Source of the DNA: Sphaeroforma sirkka
Lineage: Eukaryota; Opisthokonta; Ichthyosporea; Ichthyophonida
Direction of reading: 5' to 3'
Length of the DNA stretch: 35,000 nucleotides
Assembly (NCBI GenBank): GCA_001586965.3
Contig: LUCW03000200.1
Location: 20,001-55,000 of the forward strand
A model generated the notes under the pieces. It worked only from the letters and a program-made list of their open reading frames with translations, was not told where the DNA came from and made no database searches. A program made the translations under genes and the position numbers. Below, piece after piece: positions 23,555 to 33,284 of the stretch; positions within the stretch are counted from its first letter, which is position 1, and each line of letters opens with the position of its first letter.

Positions 23555-24234
23555 CTAGGGCAGCATCATACACGCACTCGACCCAATTATGGTAAGTAGT
23601 AAGACGTGCAGTGAGCTCCAATATTGCACGATTACAGGTTCAGCGCGTCCGGTCCCTTCATGATCCCCTACGAAAGTGAAATGCACCTGGAACTCATTAT
23701 TAAGACCAAACTCAATGAATATAGCAATATCAATAATTGTACCCCTGTCTGCTGTATCACTTACAGGGAGGCAACCTCGTGCGGTTTTCATCGAGGGGTG
23801 AACACAGATACATCCAGTAACTTGGACATCTCGTTAAAAGCAACCAGCACCGAAAATTCACACCCTGGGGCACTGGTGATTTCAACAAAATCCAGGCACC
23901 AACTAGCAGAGATGACCACAGTACGTTCCGGCTGCTGGAGCAACGCCAGAGTCTCAGGCGGCGGTTGACCATATCGTTGACATGGTTCGCAAACACGGCT
24001 GATCATCCTAATTTGCAGACGCAAACATTTCCAACCGAGGATATCACGCACCAGGTGGTGGATGCGTGTTTGCGCAGCATGAGCGTATAAGATATTGACA
24101 TACTGCAACGCACGAACTACTTGGGTGCCTGTGAGCATCACGCCCCACAGAGCACACGGGGGACATGCCAGCAAAACTGGCCAGGGATCCACCGGTTGCT
24201 GGGTGGCGATTCTTCTAGGAGCAGGGACCACCAC
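23555..24234 (-). pseudogene. Gypsy-A integrase zinc-binding and catalytic core
   Basis: One minus-strand frame gives an HHCC-type zinc region (AAQTRIHHLVRDILGW, then SRVCEPCQRYG) followed by SWCLDFVEIT, which carries the first catalytic Asp. A second frame (23555-23791) has TADRGTIIDI near the second Asp position and GDHEGTGRAEPV near the Glu. A frameshift near 23790 separates them. The core is recognisable but broken. Confidence 0.7.
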
Positions 24235-24430
24235 AGCCTCTCCTGACCCAGACGCCTCATCCCTATCTACAGGAACGCCCTACCCAGGGTCCGCAACCGC
24301 CACCGCGGGCGCTATGCCATGAGAGTCATCACTAGCCACATAGACATGCGCTGATGCACAAGCTCCGAACGTATCAGCGATTGTTTAAGTACTGACACAT
24401 ACGGAACCGGAGTTGGCGCATGCTGCGCAA

Positions 24431-25090
24431 TTAATGCAACTGGTGCTGCCGGGAATACACCACTGCGCACCTACTTATCACCCGAGTTACACACAACACG
24501 CTGACGAGGTATGACTCTGGGTGCAAGTACCAACTGACCAGATTCCTTGGAGTCTGTCGCCGCAGTCTCACAGTGTCTCCATGTGGCCTGGTCAACTTTA
24601 AAAGGCCGTGGGTCAAGTCGGCACACCAGTGTAACGGATGAAGGTGGACCAGCAGGAGGATGCCCGTATCCTTAAATACACCAGCAGTCTTGGGAATGAC
24701 AGTTGGTTCGTACGCAAGCAATACACACAACAACGGAATCCACACAGCTTCCGGCCAATAGGGGCACACCAGAGTGCACCACGACCTGTCAGTCTGCGCT
24801 TTTAACAACAACGCATGGATTAATGTCCAAGGTTGAGTTAAAAACCAATTGACAGTGGGGTTGCCCCAGTGACTGGCGAAAACACCCCTTTCAAATGACG
24901 GTACACAGTAAAAGGGGAGAATTGGTTCCAAGCCTGGGCAACCCCTTCCGCAGTATGCGAACCCCATAACTTGTCCGCACGCCGAAAATACACCGAGGCC
25001 AATTGATACTCGTCGAAGCCATTAGTACCAGTGGGAACGAAAAAGAAACGCCTGGGTCCTGAACAGAATCGCGCATCTTCGTGATTGCAT
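24431..25090 (-). pseudogene. Gypsy-A extra domain between RNase H and integrase (adenine methyltransferase-like)
   Basis: Two overlapping minus-strand frames (24838-25212 and 24431-24967) together give LWGSHT, AWNQFSPF, FERGVFASHWG, TQPWTLIHALLLKA and LVCPYWPEAVWIPLL. In spacing these match the Gypsy-B segment RWGPFTVDMF, NPPCQLIAQLLN, LCCPLRNSDPWIRDL. Both resemble the Dam-like (N6-adenine methyltransferase) domain placed after RNase H in DIRS-type elements. The expected NPP(W) motif reads TQPW (24827-24838), so this copy is probably dead. The homology is pattern-based. Confidence 0.5.
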
Positions 25091-25528
25091 CTACTGTAAT
25101 AAAACATCGGCAATAGGGTTATCTTCTCCAGGTATGTGTAGAATCTCCACATCATAGTCTCGCACAACGCCGTAATAACGACCCATTCTTCTGCCGCGCA
25201 CATCATCCGCAAAAGCCTCTCTTGTTTTACTGAACAATGCGACTAATGACTGATGATCTGTAAATACTCGAATTGGCAGTAGCGACCTCTTAAAGACGCG
25301 CACATTTTCCGTAAACCCATATACTATGGCCAATGCCTTCTTGTCAGTGATGCGATAGGAGCGTTGTGCCATTTCGTATCGAGAACTAAAAAAAGCTACC
25401 GGTAGATACTCATCGTCCCGACTAACTACCAACACACCTCCTACCCCAACACCTTCACAGACATCAGCAATCATCGTGAGTTGTTCATCCTGCCTTGGCT
25501 GCACCAACACGGCACAATCCGCTAGCAA
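25091..25528 (-). pseudogene. Gypsy-A RNase H
   Basis: 145-codon frame with Ty3/Gypsy RNase H features in order: IADVCEGVGVGGVLVV (Asp at the usual D-A-S position), YLPVAFFSSRYEMAQRSYRI, TDKKALAIVYGF (Glu replaced by Asp-Lys-Lys here), FTDHQSLVALFS (catalytic Asp with His) and the closing ILHIPGEDNPIADVL. It degrades the RNA template after minus-strand synthesis. It follows RT directly, with stops in the linker (25530-25780). Confidence 0.85.
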
Positions 25529-25559
25529 CTATTCACCTTTCTGAAAGCCTGGCCCTCTT

Positions 25560-26354
25560 TAAGAACCCATTGGAAAATACTAGTATCCTTCAACAATGCT
25601 GAGAGTGGGCTCAACACACGGGGCAAAATTTGGAATATATTCTGCCCACCATGTGATACCATGATTTTAGGAATTCCTTCGACGTTGGTTCTGATAGTGA
25701 CAACAATGCCTGCATGCGTTTCGCATCGATAGTCACCCCCTTGTAGCTGACCAGCTTACCAATAATGACCACAGGACGTTTTTATGTTGCAAACGAGCAT
25801 TTGACCAAGCGAAGCTGCACACGAAATCGTTTACAAAGGTCAACAAATAGTCGCAAGCAATCCCAGTGTACTTTTGCATCATCATGAGCGAAAGTAGTAT
25901 CGTCTATGTACCGGACGATGTCCGAGCACCCAGCAAATACCTCCCCAAGAATCTGTCGGTACCTCCACAATGCCTCCTTCAACCCGAAGGGCATTATCAC
26001 AACACCCATTGGTTTGACGAGAGACCGGTATTTTCGTGATTCAGCTGCAATGCGATATTGGCAGAAGCCTTGGCCCATGTCGGCCGTAGTCACATAATTC
26101 TTGAAGTACTCTGTTTCTGCAGGTATGTAATATGGCACAGCCAACAACTCTGTATTCATGCGCTTAAGATATATACAACAGCGCCAAGCGTTCACAGTTA
26201 CAGGCACAACTCCAGGCTTCTTATAAACAAGATGAGGTGCTGAACACCAAGCTGACTTTATTCTCCACGCGCTCGATGATACCTGCGTTTAACCACGCCT
26301 GTACTTTCGCATTCAACGCTGCCATCTTGCTACTGTCTTTGTCATAATAGCTGG
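25560..26354 (-). pseudogene. Gypsy-A reverse transcriptase
   Basis: The main frame (25782-26207) has VTTADMGQGFCQYRI (first Asp), YRSLVKPMGVVIMPFGLKEA and the catalytic box RYIDD at 25899-25910, then FRVQLRLVKCSF. Upstream, 26208-26354 gives VQAWLNAGIIERVENK in a neighbouring frame (one frameshift at about 26240). Downstream, GKLVSYKGVTIDAKRMQALL continues past a stop at about 25782. Catalytic residues look intact. The N-terminal edge is cut by Gypsy-B at 26354/26355. Confidence 0.88.
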
Positions 26355-26641
26355 TGTAGAAATACGGCCTCCGGTCAGTCTAAAATATCAAGATCAATTG
26401 AGATAATACATTGGTTTTTTTATTTGTATTTTAAATAATTAGTACAAGCTCTTTTTCCAATATTTCCAAAGTGTTCTAAATTCACTTTGATGGCTCCAAT
26501 AGCCTGAGTATTTGGTATGACTCATCTACTTGGACTTATTTGAGACATTAGTAGATGTAGGATATTATAAACTAAATTTTATAATCTCCGAACTACTACT
26601 TATAGATTTTGGTCCTCCCGCCAATCTCCAAAATCCAATAA
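26355..26641 (+). repeat. Extra partial LTR of Gypsy-B (5' half only)
   Basis: 287 bp matching the first half of the 595-bp LTR (TGTAGAAATACGG to CCAATA) with a few substitutions. It joins head-to-tail to the complete 5' LTR at 26642. The CTGG target repeat lies outside this partial copy, so it belongs to the inserted unit. Confidence 0.92.
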
Positions 26642-27236
26642 TGTAGAAATACGGCCTCCGGTCAGTCTAAAATATCAAGATCAATTGAGATAATACATTG
26701 GTTTTATTTGTATTTTAAATAATTTAGTACAAGCTCTTTTTCCAATATTTCCAAAGTGTCCTAAATTCACTTTGATGGCTCCAATAGCCTGAGTATTTGG
26801 TATGACTCCTCTACTTGGACCTATTTGAGACATTAGTAGATGTAGGATATTATAAACTAAATTTTATAATCTCCGAACTACTACTTATAGATTTTGGTCC
26901 TCCCGCCAATCTCCAAAATCCAATAAGTCTTTTTTTTTTTTTTAACTTTTCTTCAGATGGAACTTTATTTATATCAGCTAATGTATTAACGTGACTTACG
27001 TTATTATGTCTATTTACGAATTAGGCAAGTGGTCATGAACACTTAGTACTTCTAGTGAAAATTATTCAATAAAGAACAGCTAGAGGTACGCCCTGTGTGA
27101 TCGAGGATATTTAGGCTCTTAACAAGAGGCAGTCCCGATCATTCTTACACAAGCTACCACTGCTAAATCCTAACTGACTAAATTGTATTTTAGTTTAATA
27201 TAGTTTGAAACCTAGTAATTTCCATCGAAGTTTACA
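26642..27236 (+). repeat. Gypsy-B 5' LTR
   Basis: 595 bp, TGTAGAAAT to TTTACA. It has a T-run of 14 at about 26929-26942 and AATAAA at 27068-27073. No TGG follows the LTR end (next bases TATTTTTCAG), so a standard tRNA 3'-end primer site is not evident. Confidence 0.93.
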
Positions 27237-27315
27237 TATTTTTCAGTTAAATAGTAGTTACAGTAGTGTACTGCTTCTAGACTGTCTGACATCGATTTAC
27301 TATCCAGCAAATACT

Positions 27316-28339
27316 ATGGCTAAGGGTACTTCTAAAGGCAAGGGAGCCGCTAACTCTAAGCCTGCTAAGCCTGCCGAGGTTCCTGAGGTCCCTGTGGAAA
27401 CACCTAGCCTGTCTGGAGTTGAGCCTGCCGAGGATACTGTTGGGGAAGCAAATTCTGAGGTTGGTACAGAGGATTATTCTGAGGATGACTCGTCGGATCC
27501 TAAAGCCTTGGAAGAAGAGGTATCTACTACCGCGGAAAGGCTCGCCAGCGTCCGTGTATCACCTAGGAGTGAAGCTCAGGACCCCAGCTTGCCCCCCCTG
27601 ACCACGTGCCGTCAAATATTGGGGATAAACGTCGAAAGGCTGGAAAATTCGTGGATACGAATGTCGGGGGGCATTATAACTCCACATCTAAAGGACACTC
27701 CAGCACAAATCCGGAGTGAAAAGGAAGTATTGGACCTGTCCGAAAATTTTGGTTTCGCCATCGATGGAGAAGCCATTCCATTCAGCTCAAATCTTGGGGC
27801 CGAAGCTGAGGACGCCATAACTCGACAACGAGTGGCTGGATCCTCTCAATCTCGACGCCAATTGAACCGCACTGAAGCGCTCTTCAAGGAGCTAGCGGCA
27901 GCAGCAGTTGTGGACCCCTCTATCGTGTCCCACTTGGCTGATATTCTTCCTATACCGAAGAAGAAAAAAAAATTCGGGCCGGGTTTCGAACCCGAGACCT
28001 ACTGGTTTACCAGCCAGTATGTTTACCACTAAGCGAAACGCAGTAGAGACTAATACTGCGCGTAGTACTAAGAAACCTCGCACTACTACTGGAGGGGCTA
28101 CTGGCTCTACTTCTACCGAACCGAAAGGTGATAAGAAGGTGAGAGCGCCTTGCAAGAAGTGTGGTTACAACCTCACAAAACGTAATGGCAAGTGGAATGG
28201 TAGACACGACCCTGTTAAGTGTGCACCAGGCAAGCCAGATTTTGGACACTATATGAAAGAGTGTGCTACTTGCAAGGGTACTAACGGTTGGCACAAAGAG
28301 GATTGCAAGGACTTACCAGACGTCCAAGTTAAGCACTGA
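27316..28339 (+). pseudogene. Gypsy-B gag, interrupted by a tRNA-like insert
   Basis: ATG 27316 (MAKGTSKGKGAANSKPAKPA) opens a frame of Lys/Pro/Glu-rich and then helical capsid-like sequence to ILPIPKKK at about 27969. A tRNA-like segment follows and shifts the frame. Gag resumes near 28035 (RNAVETNTARSTKKPR) and ends with a Cys/His-rich tail: CKKCGYNL, GRHDPVKC, CATCKGTNGWHKEDC, likely zinc knuckles that bind RNA. Stop TGA at 28337-28339; the same frame is open beyond it into the protease region. Confidence 0.72.
27972..28041 (-). tRNA. tRNA-like sequence (Thr-GGT-like), probably a pseudo-tRNA, inside Gypsy-B gag
   Basis: Minus strand: A-box-like TCGCTTAGTGG; an anticodon arm ACTGG/CCAGT closing an 8-base loop CTGGTAAA (one base too long; GGT in anticodon position); T-arm TCGGG-TTCGAAA-CCCGG with a B-box match GGTTCGAAACC; and a run of T (27964-27972 as A on +) like a pol III terminator. 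The 3' acceptor strand CCCGAAT has no matching 5' strand (TGCGTTTC precedes the D-arm), and the D-stem pairs poorly. The structure is tRNA-derived, but probably not a functional tRNA. Confidence 0.5.
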
Positions 28340-28390
28340 CAGTACCATATGTGCGCACTAGAGCAAGATTATGAGAAAATGTTCAATAAA

Positions 28391-28790
28391 ATCTATACCA
28401 AAGGAGATGAACGTATCTTTCAAACAGTTTTCGTAAATGGAGAAAAAAGTTATGGCACTATTTGATCTAGGGGCTGAAGTCTCTGCTATCTCATGCCGAG
28501 TAGCCTACGCTACAGATATGGCTGTCCATAACGAAACAACTGATTTAATCTTGGGAAATGGCAAAGTTACTACTTGCGAACAAGCCATTGACTATGCACA
28601 CATAATGCTGTCAGATAGAAGAGAAGTGCAGACTCACCTAATCGTTACTGACATGTCTCTGAAATACGATTTAATTATAGGTATGACTGATCTTCTCAGT
28701 TTAGGTATAACACTCACTGGTCTGCCTAATGGGCTAGACCCGAATAAAGATCAGTCAGATGATAATATGTTAAAGATACCTAAACCTCCG
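28391..28790 (+). pseudogene. Gypsy-B protease
   Basis: Retropepsin-like segment: IFQTVFVNGEK, then MALFDLGAEVSAIS (active-site triad reads D-L-G instead of D-T/S-G) and, about 65 residues later, LKYDLIIGMTDLLSLG, the usual second conserved block. A one-base frame change in an A-run at 28442-28447 separates the first block from the rest. The active-site substitution suggests loss of function, unless DLG is normal in this family. Confidence 0.65.
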
Positions 28791-28799
28791 GAAGGTGAA

Positions 28800-29863
28800 G
28801 CAAAGGATATGATTCCGCACTTCACCGATATAATTATGGACTTAATTATACAAAACAGGAAGATTGCAATAACTGACTGGTGTATGTTTAAGTTCTCTAA
28901 TGGGTACGTTAGACTTGACTTAACAAACGTCGACTTCTCTAAGTTAAAGTGTCCTTCACATAACTACGTGAGTTGGAGACACAAAGACGTAGTCAAAACC
29001 CAAATCGAAGATTGGTTAAAACAGGGTCTAATTGAAATCAATTATGATGCAACCCCAGTTAACTTAGCTCTCTTAGCGGTCGATCAATATAAATCTGATG
29101 GAACGTTTAGTAAAACAAGAGTAGTACTAGACCTGTCGCCAATCAACAAACTAATTCCGCAACATAGTTTTCCCTTACCTAAGATAAGCGAGATACTACG
29201 CAAAATGGAGGTGCGACTATCTTTTCCAAGATAGACTTAAAAGCTGCATTCCATCAACTACAGATATATGAGCCTCATAGGAAATACTTTTCCTTTACTT
29301 GGCAAGGTAAGAAGTACCAGTTTAAAGGTGCACCTGAAGGCTTACACATGTTACCTTCTTTCTTCCAACAAGTTATGATGGAACTATTTGCGGACCTGTC
29401 GTATAACGTATCAGTCTATTTAGATGATATAGTTATCTTTACAAAGACAGCACATGAACATGCTAAACTCGTTAAAGAAGTCTTAAAGCGACTTAATCAT
29501 GCTAAACTTAAGATTAACGAAGACAAGTGTTCTTTTGCTAAAGATACTATACACTTACTTGGCTACAAAGTATCTGCAGCAGGGGTAGAAATTGATCCTG
29601 GCAAGAAACAGTTTCTGTTGGATTTATCAACACCAATTACTGGAAGAGATGTGAACTCTGTGTGTGGGTTTGTTAACTTCTTCTCGGACTCGGTACCGCA
29701 TCTTTCTCATTACTTAAAGCCTTTCAGTCACCTACGGCTGCACAAAGGACCTTTGGGAAAGCTTTGGACTAAAGAATGTGATGATGCATTTGAACTAGTC
29801 AAAAGTAAAGTAATGGACGCACCCATCATGCAGTACCCTGTGGATGGTGTCCCATTCAAGTAG
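28800..29863 (+). pseudogene. Gypsy-B reverse transcriptase
   Basis: WLKQGLIEINYDATPVN, TRVVLDLSPINKLI and FPLPKISEILRKM lead up to a frameshift at about 29210. The next frame gives FSKIDLKAAFHQLQI (first Asp), GAPEGLHMLPSFFQQVM, and YLDD at 29417-29428, then KLKINEDKCSF, HLLGYKVSAAGVEID and VCGFVNFFSDSVPHL. All RT motifs look intact apart from the frameshift. It ends at TAG 29861-29863, where RNase H begins in another frame. Confidence 0.9.
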
Positions 29864-30235
29864 CAACCGACGCTTCAGATCGAGCGGTAGGTGGAGTGCT
29901 TTACCAAACGATAAATGGTAAAACCGCGCTACATACAATTCTTTTAGCAAGAGCTATAATAAGAGTCAACGGAATTACCCTACCGTTAAACAAGAGCTCC
30001 TTGCTATAGTTACTGCGCTAAGACAGTTTAAAGACTACCTTTATGGAAGTTACTTTACTGTCGCCTGTGATCAAAAGTCTTTAACATACTTAAAAGATAT
30101 GAACCCTGATTCACAGTTGGTGAGCCGCTGGCACGACATTATTGCCAAGTTCGCTTTTAATATAACACACATTCCAGGAATACATAACCATCTTCCTGAC
30201 ATGCTCTCTCGATTTGTGCCCGACTACCAGAAAAC
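29857..30235 (+). pseudogene. Gypsy-B RNase H
   Basis: VATDASDRAVGGVLYQ (catalytic Asp), FSKSYNKSQRNYPTVKQELL (Glu), YFTVACDQKSLTYL (third Asp, with Gln in place of the usual His) and HIPGIHNHLPDMLSRF. Two or three frame changes occur between 29860 and 29946, so the domain is broken. Spacing and order match Ty3/Gypsy RNase H. Confidence 0.85.
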
Positions 30236-30833
30236 AGTCAAAGAGTTACTAGCAACCGATTGGATGCTAAATAAGAAATGGTTTAACCTCGCTCAATCAC
30301 GATGGGGTCCATTTACTGTTGATATGTTCGCCGCAGAACATAACAAACAGGTTTCTGAATATAGGTCGTTGACTCATCCTAAAGGTGATGCATTTCAGCT
30401 TGACTTATCAAAGCATAATGCGTGGGCTAACCCACCTTGTCAACTTATCGCACAGTTGTTAAATTATGTTAATATTACTAAATCTACCATTACGCTGTGT
30501 TGTCCCTTACGTAACTCCGACCCATGGATACGTGATTTAATTAATATGATTCAAGACGAACCTATTTATGTCGACCGTGAAACCGACACGTTCTTGTATC
30601 AGGGATCCTATTCTATTAAGAAGACGCCTTGGAAACACACCATTGTTTGTCGCATCGGTCCTGCAGGTACCACTAAGTGGAAACCCTCAACCGAATTCTT
30701 AGCTAAACTAGAGGAGTCTAAAGAGTTTGAACAAAAGCTCAAGACTCGTACAACACATGCACCCAACAAGATTGCAGTCGAGGTAATGCCGATTGAAACG
30801 GCATTAGATCGTAAAAAACATGGAACTAGCTAA
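30236..30833 (+). pseudogene. Gypsy-B extra domain after RNase H (adenine methyltransferase-like)
   Basis: In frame with the end of RNase H: RWGPFTVDMFAAEHN, YRSLTHPKGDAF, WANPPCQLIAQLLN (NPPC codons 30429-30440), ITLCCPLRNSDPWIRDL, then TFLYQGSY. The NPP-x box, preceding D-x-F-A-x-x-x-N and following P...PW match the Dam-like domain placed after RNase H in DIRS-type retroelements. NPPC replaces NPPF/Y/W, so enzymatic activity is uncertain. The same domain occurs in Gypsy-A. The frame ends at 30831-30833, but related sequence runs on to the integrase in another frame. Confidence 0.6.
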
Positions 30834-30917
30834 GGCCATGGATCAAAGACTCAAAACTCTAAGAGAACCTGAAGCTCGCACTCAACTACTTAAAGCGCTG
30901 CTTAAAGAACACCAGGA

Positions 30918-31500
30918 GTGGCGAAACAACTGAAGAAGATACTTCAACAATCCAATGTTGTCAATTATGTATCTCAGGAGTCTACCCCTCCTGATACTGA
31001 GGTTGCCCTTTCCAACAGGACTATGGTTCATCCAGCCAGCGTTACGCAGAATCTGACTGACTTAGAGGAGCTCGAAAGTAGAGTTAAAATTATACATAAT
31101 TTAACGCATCGAGCATATGAGCATACTTATATAATGGCTATTCGTGCAGGGCTTGATCACCCGGCGCTGAAAGAAACCATACGTGAAGTATACCGACGCT
31201 GTACTGATTGTGAAAAGAACCAGATCAAGCGATACGGTTGGGCACCCCTAAAAAAGTGTGACAGAAGACCAACCGATGCGCCGAGTCATAGTCGATTTGG
31301 TTAAACTCCCGCGATCCAAGCATACTGGCGATGTATATATCTGTCATTTCTTATGTGTGGCTTCGGGCTATAACTTGCTTTTATGCAATACCGAACAAAC
31401 GTCCACAAACAGTGGCAGAATTATGCTATCACGTCTTTAATGACTTCGGTTTCCCCGAGTACTATGTTCTGATAACGGTAGTGAGTTTTGTACCGACGTA
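30918..31500 (+). pseudogene. Gypsy-B integrase zinc domain and start of catalytic core
   Basis: HNLTHRAYEHTYIMAI and REVYRRCTDCEKNQIKRYG form an HHCC-type zinc module. After a frame change at about 31258-31300, RRVIVDLVKLPRSK gives the first catalytic Asp and CHFLCVASGYNLLL follows. The second Asp motif SDNGSEFC (about 31472-31495) is in yet another frame. Frames are broken between the two Asp residues. Confidence 0.82.
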
Positions 31501-32562
31501 ATGGAGGCACTTATACTCGTATCAGGCATGACCCATAGGCGTGGTGTTCCTTACAAACCTCAAACGCAGGGTGCAAATGAGACACGTCATAGAGAACTTA
31601 AGAAACTCTTGCGTACCGCACTAGACGACGTTGAGGATATGTGGCCTTATCATTTGAAATGGGTTCAGACTCAAATGAATAACTGCATGAATCCTCAAAC
31701 TGGAACACTCCCGTTTCACTATTTCTTTGGCCGCTATAGTGAATTACAAGCAACGTTTGATAAAACTGCGCCCGAGAAACACGCTACCCCGTGGCTACAA
31801 AAGATCGAGCATATGCAGAACGTTGTTTACCCCTGTTTACTCGAGCACAAGAATCGCGTCCTACTTAAAGCGTATGACCGATGGAATAACACTAAGAACA
31901 TTGTTCAGTTCAAAGTCGGCGATTACGTTAACATTATAAATCGAAACGCCAACGTTACCGAACTCTCTTCTAAGACGATAGGACCTTTTGTTATTTCCTA
32001 CCATAATGAGAAGAGTGATACTTACGAAGTGAATAACATTGATGGTACTAGCGCAACCAATCTAGGCACTCACCGTATCCCTACCTCCGAACTCTCATTC
32101 GCTCGCTCATTTGATTCTGATATACCAGTTATGGAGTCACAAGTCAAAGATATAATTGATAAAACATCCGAAGACGGTTACACTTACTACAAGACCCGTT
32201 TCATGGATGGGACAGTAGCTTGGCTAACCTCCGATGCATTTCGTGAATCTCGCGACTTTCTTCGTATCTTTAATAAGAAATGGAATAAGCGTTTACATAA
32301 GAACACACGAGATAAACGAAAAGGGTTTCCTCAGGTGACTACAAACCCTGACGGATCTGAAATTCCCTATTTGCCACCTACTTCCTACGTGACTAAACTT
32401 TCTGATCTGCTTACCAACAGTGCAGAAAATTGTTCAAACTTACTTACTAATGAAGAACAGCCTTTGGCTAATACCTTACCAAATAATAAACGTAAGGCGC
32501 CTACATCGGAAATGGTTACTGGACCAAATACTAAACGACATAGAGTACAACATGAGTCTTGA
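31501..32562 (+). pseudogene. Gypsy-B integrase C-terminus with GPF and chromodomain-like modules
   Basis: 353-codon frame. It opens inside the core: VPYKPQTQGANETRHRELKK, where the catalytic Glu is expected. Residues about 135-200 hold the GPY/F-like module (FKVGDYVNIIN, TIGPFVISYHN, TYEVNNI). Residues about 215-270 read SQVKDIIDKTSEDGYTYYK, then DGTVAWLTSDAF and FLRIFNKKWNK, the pattern of a chromodomain, which in chromoviruses guides insertion to modified histones. The tail is basic and Asn/Thr-rich. Confidence 0.82.
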
Positions 32563-32689
32563 ACTCGTACATATAGGCACATACTTACTCGATAAGTCAT
32601 GACCGAAACCATTTTTTACTTTGGTTTTCGCTTTACCAACTAGATCGTATCTTAACGTACGTTCGTAGTTCTAAAAGCTACTGGGGCTA
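32563..32689 (+). other. Gypsy-B 3' untranslated stretch
   Basis: 127 bp between the pol stop and the 3' LTR. A weak purine run, CTACTGGGGCTA, precedes TGTAGAAAT at 32690. No good polypurine tract is present. Confidence 0.5.
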
Positions 32690-33284
32690 TGTAGAAATAC
32701 GGCCTCCGGTCAGTCTAAAATATCAAGATCAATTGAGATAATACATTGGTTTTTATTTGTATTTTAAATAATTTAGTACAAGCTCTTTTTCCAATATTTC
32801 CAAAGTGTTCTAAATTCACTTTGATGGCTCCAATAGCCTGAGTATTTGGTATGACTCCTCTACTTGGACCTATTTGAGACATTAGTAGATGTAGGATATT
32901 ATAAACTAAATTTTATAATCTCCGAACTACTACTTATAGATTTTGGTCCTCCCGCCAATCTCCAAAATCCAATAAGTCTTTTTCTTTTTTTAACTTTTCT
33001 TCAGATGGAACTTTATTTATATCAGCTAATGTATTAACGTGACTTACGTTATTATGTCTATTTACAAATTAGGCAAGTGGTCATGAACACTTAGTACTTC
33101 TAGTGAAAATTATTCAATAAAGAACAGCTAGAGGTACGCCCTGTGTGATCGAGGATATTTAGGCTCTTAACAAGAGGCAGTCCCGATCATTCTTACACAA
33201 GCTACCACTGCTAAATCCTAACTGACTAAATTGTATTTTAGTTTAATATAGTTTGAAACCTAGTAATTTCCATCGAAGTTTACA
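32690..33284 (+). repeat. Gypsy-B 3' LTR
   Basis: 595 bp, TGTAGAAAT to TTTACA, followed at once by the CTGG target repeat. Compared with 26642-27236 I count about three substitutions and two homopolymer indels. Confidence 0.94.

Larger units (their letters stand above)
26355..33284 (+). mobile_element. Gypsy-B: Ty3/Gypsy element inserted in Gypsy-A, flanked by CTGG
   Basis: LTRs 26642-27236 and 32690-33284 (595 bp each, about five differences) plus an extra partial LTR at 26355-26641. The 4-bp direct repeat CTGG lies at 26351-26354 and 33285-33288. Deleting the insert and one CTGG rejoins the Gypsy-A minus frame (QYTS then YYDKDSS). Interior order: gag, protease, RT, RNase H, methyltransferase-like, integrase, chromodomain-like. 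Despite the young LTRs, gag-pol has a tRNA-like insertion and at least six frame breaks. Confidence 0.92.

Noticed and set aside
28440..28450. A-run as a programmed frameshift site between Gypsy-B gag and pol
   Set aside because: The required shift is +1, whereas an A-AAA-AAG heptamer normally directs -1. Other indels nearby make decay or sequencing error more likely.
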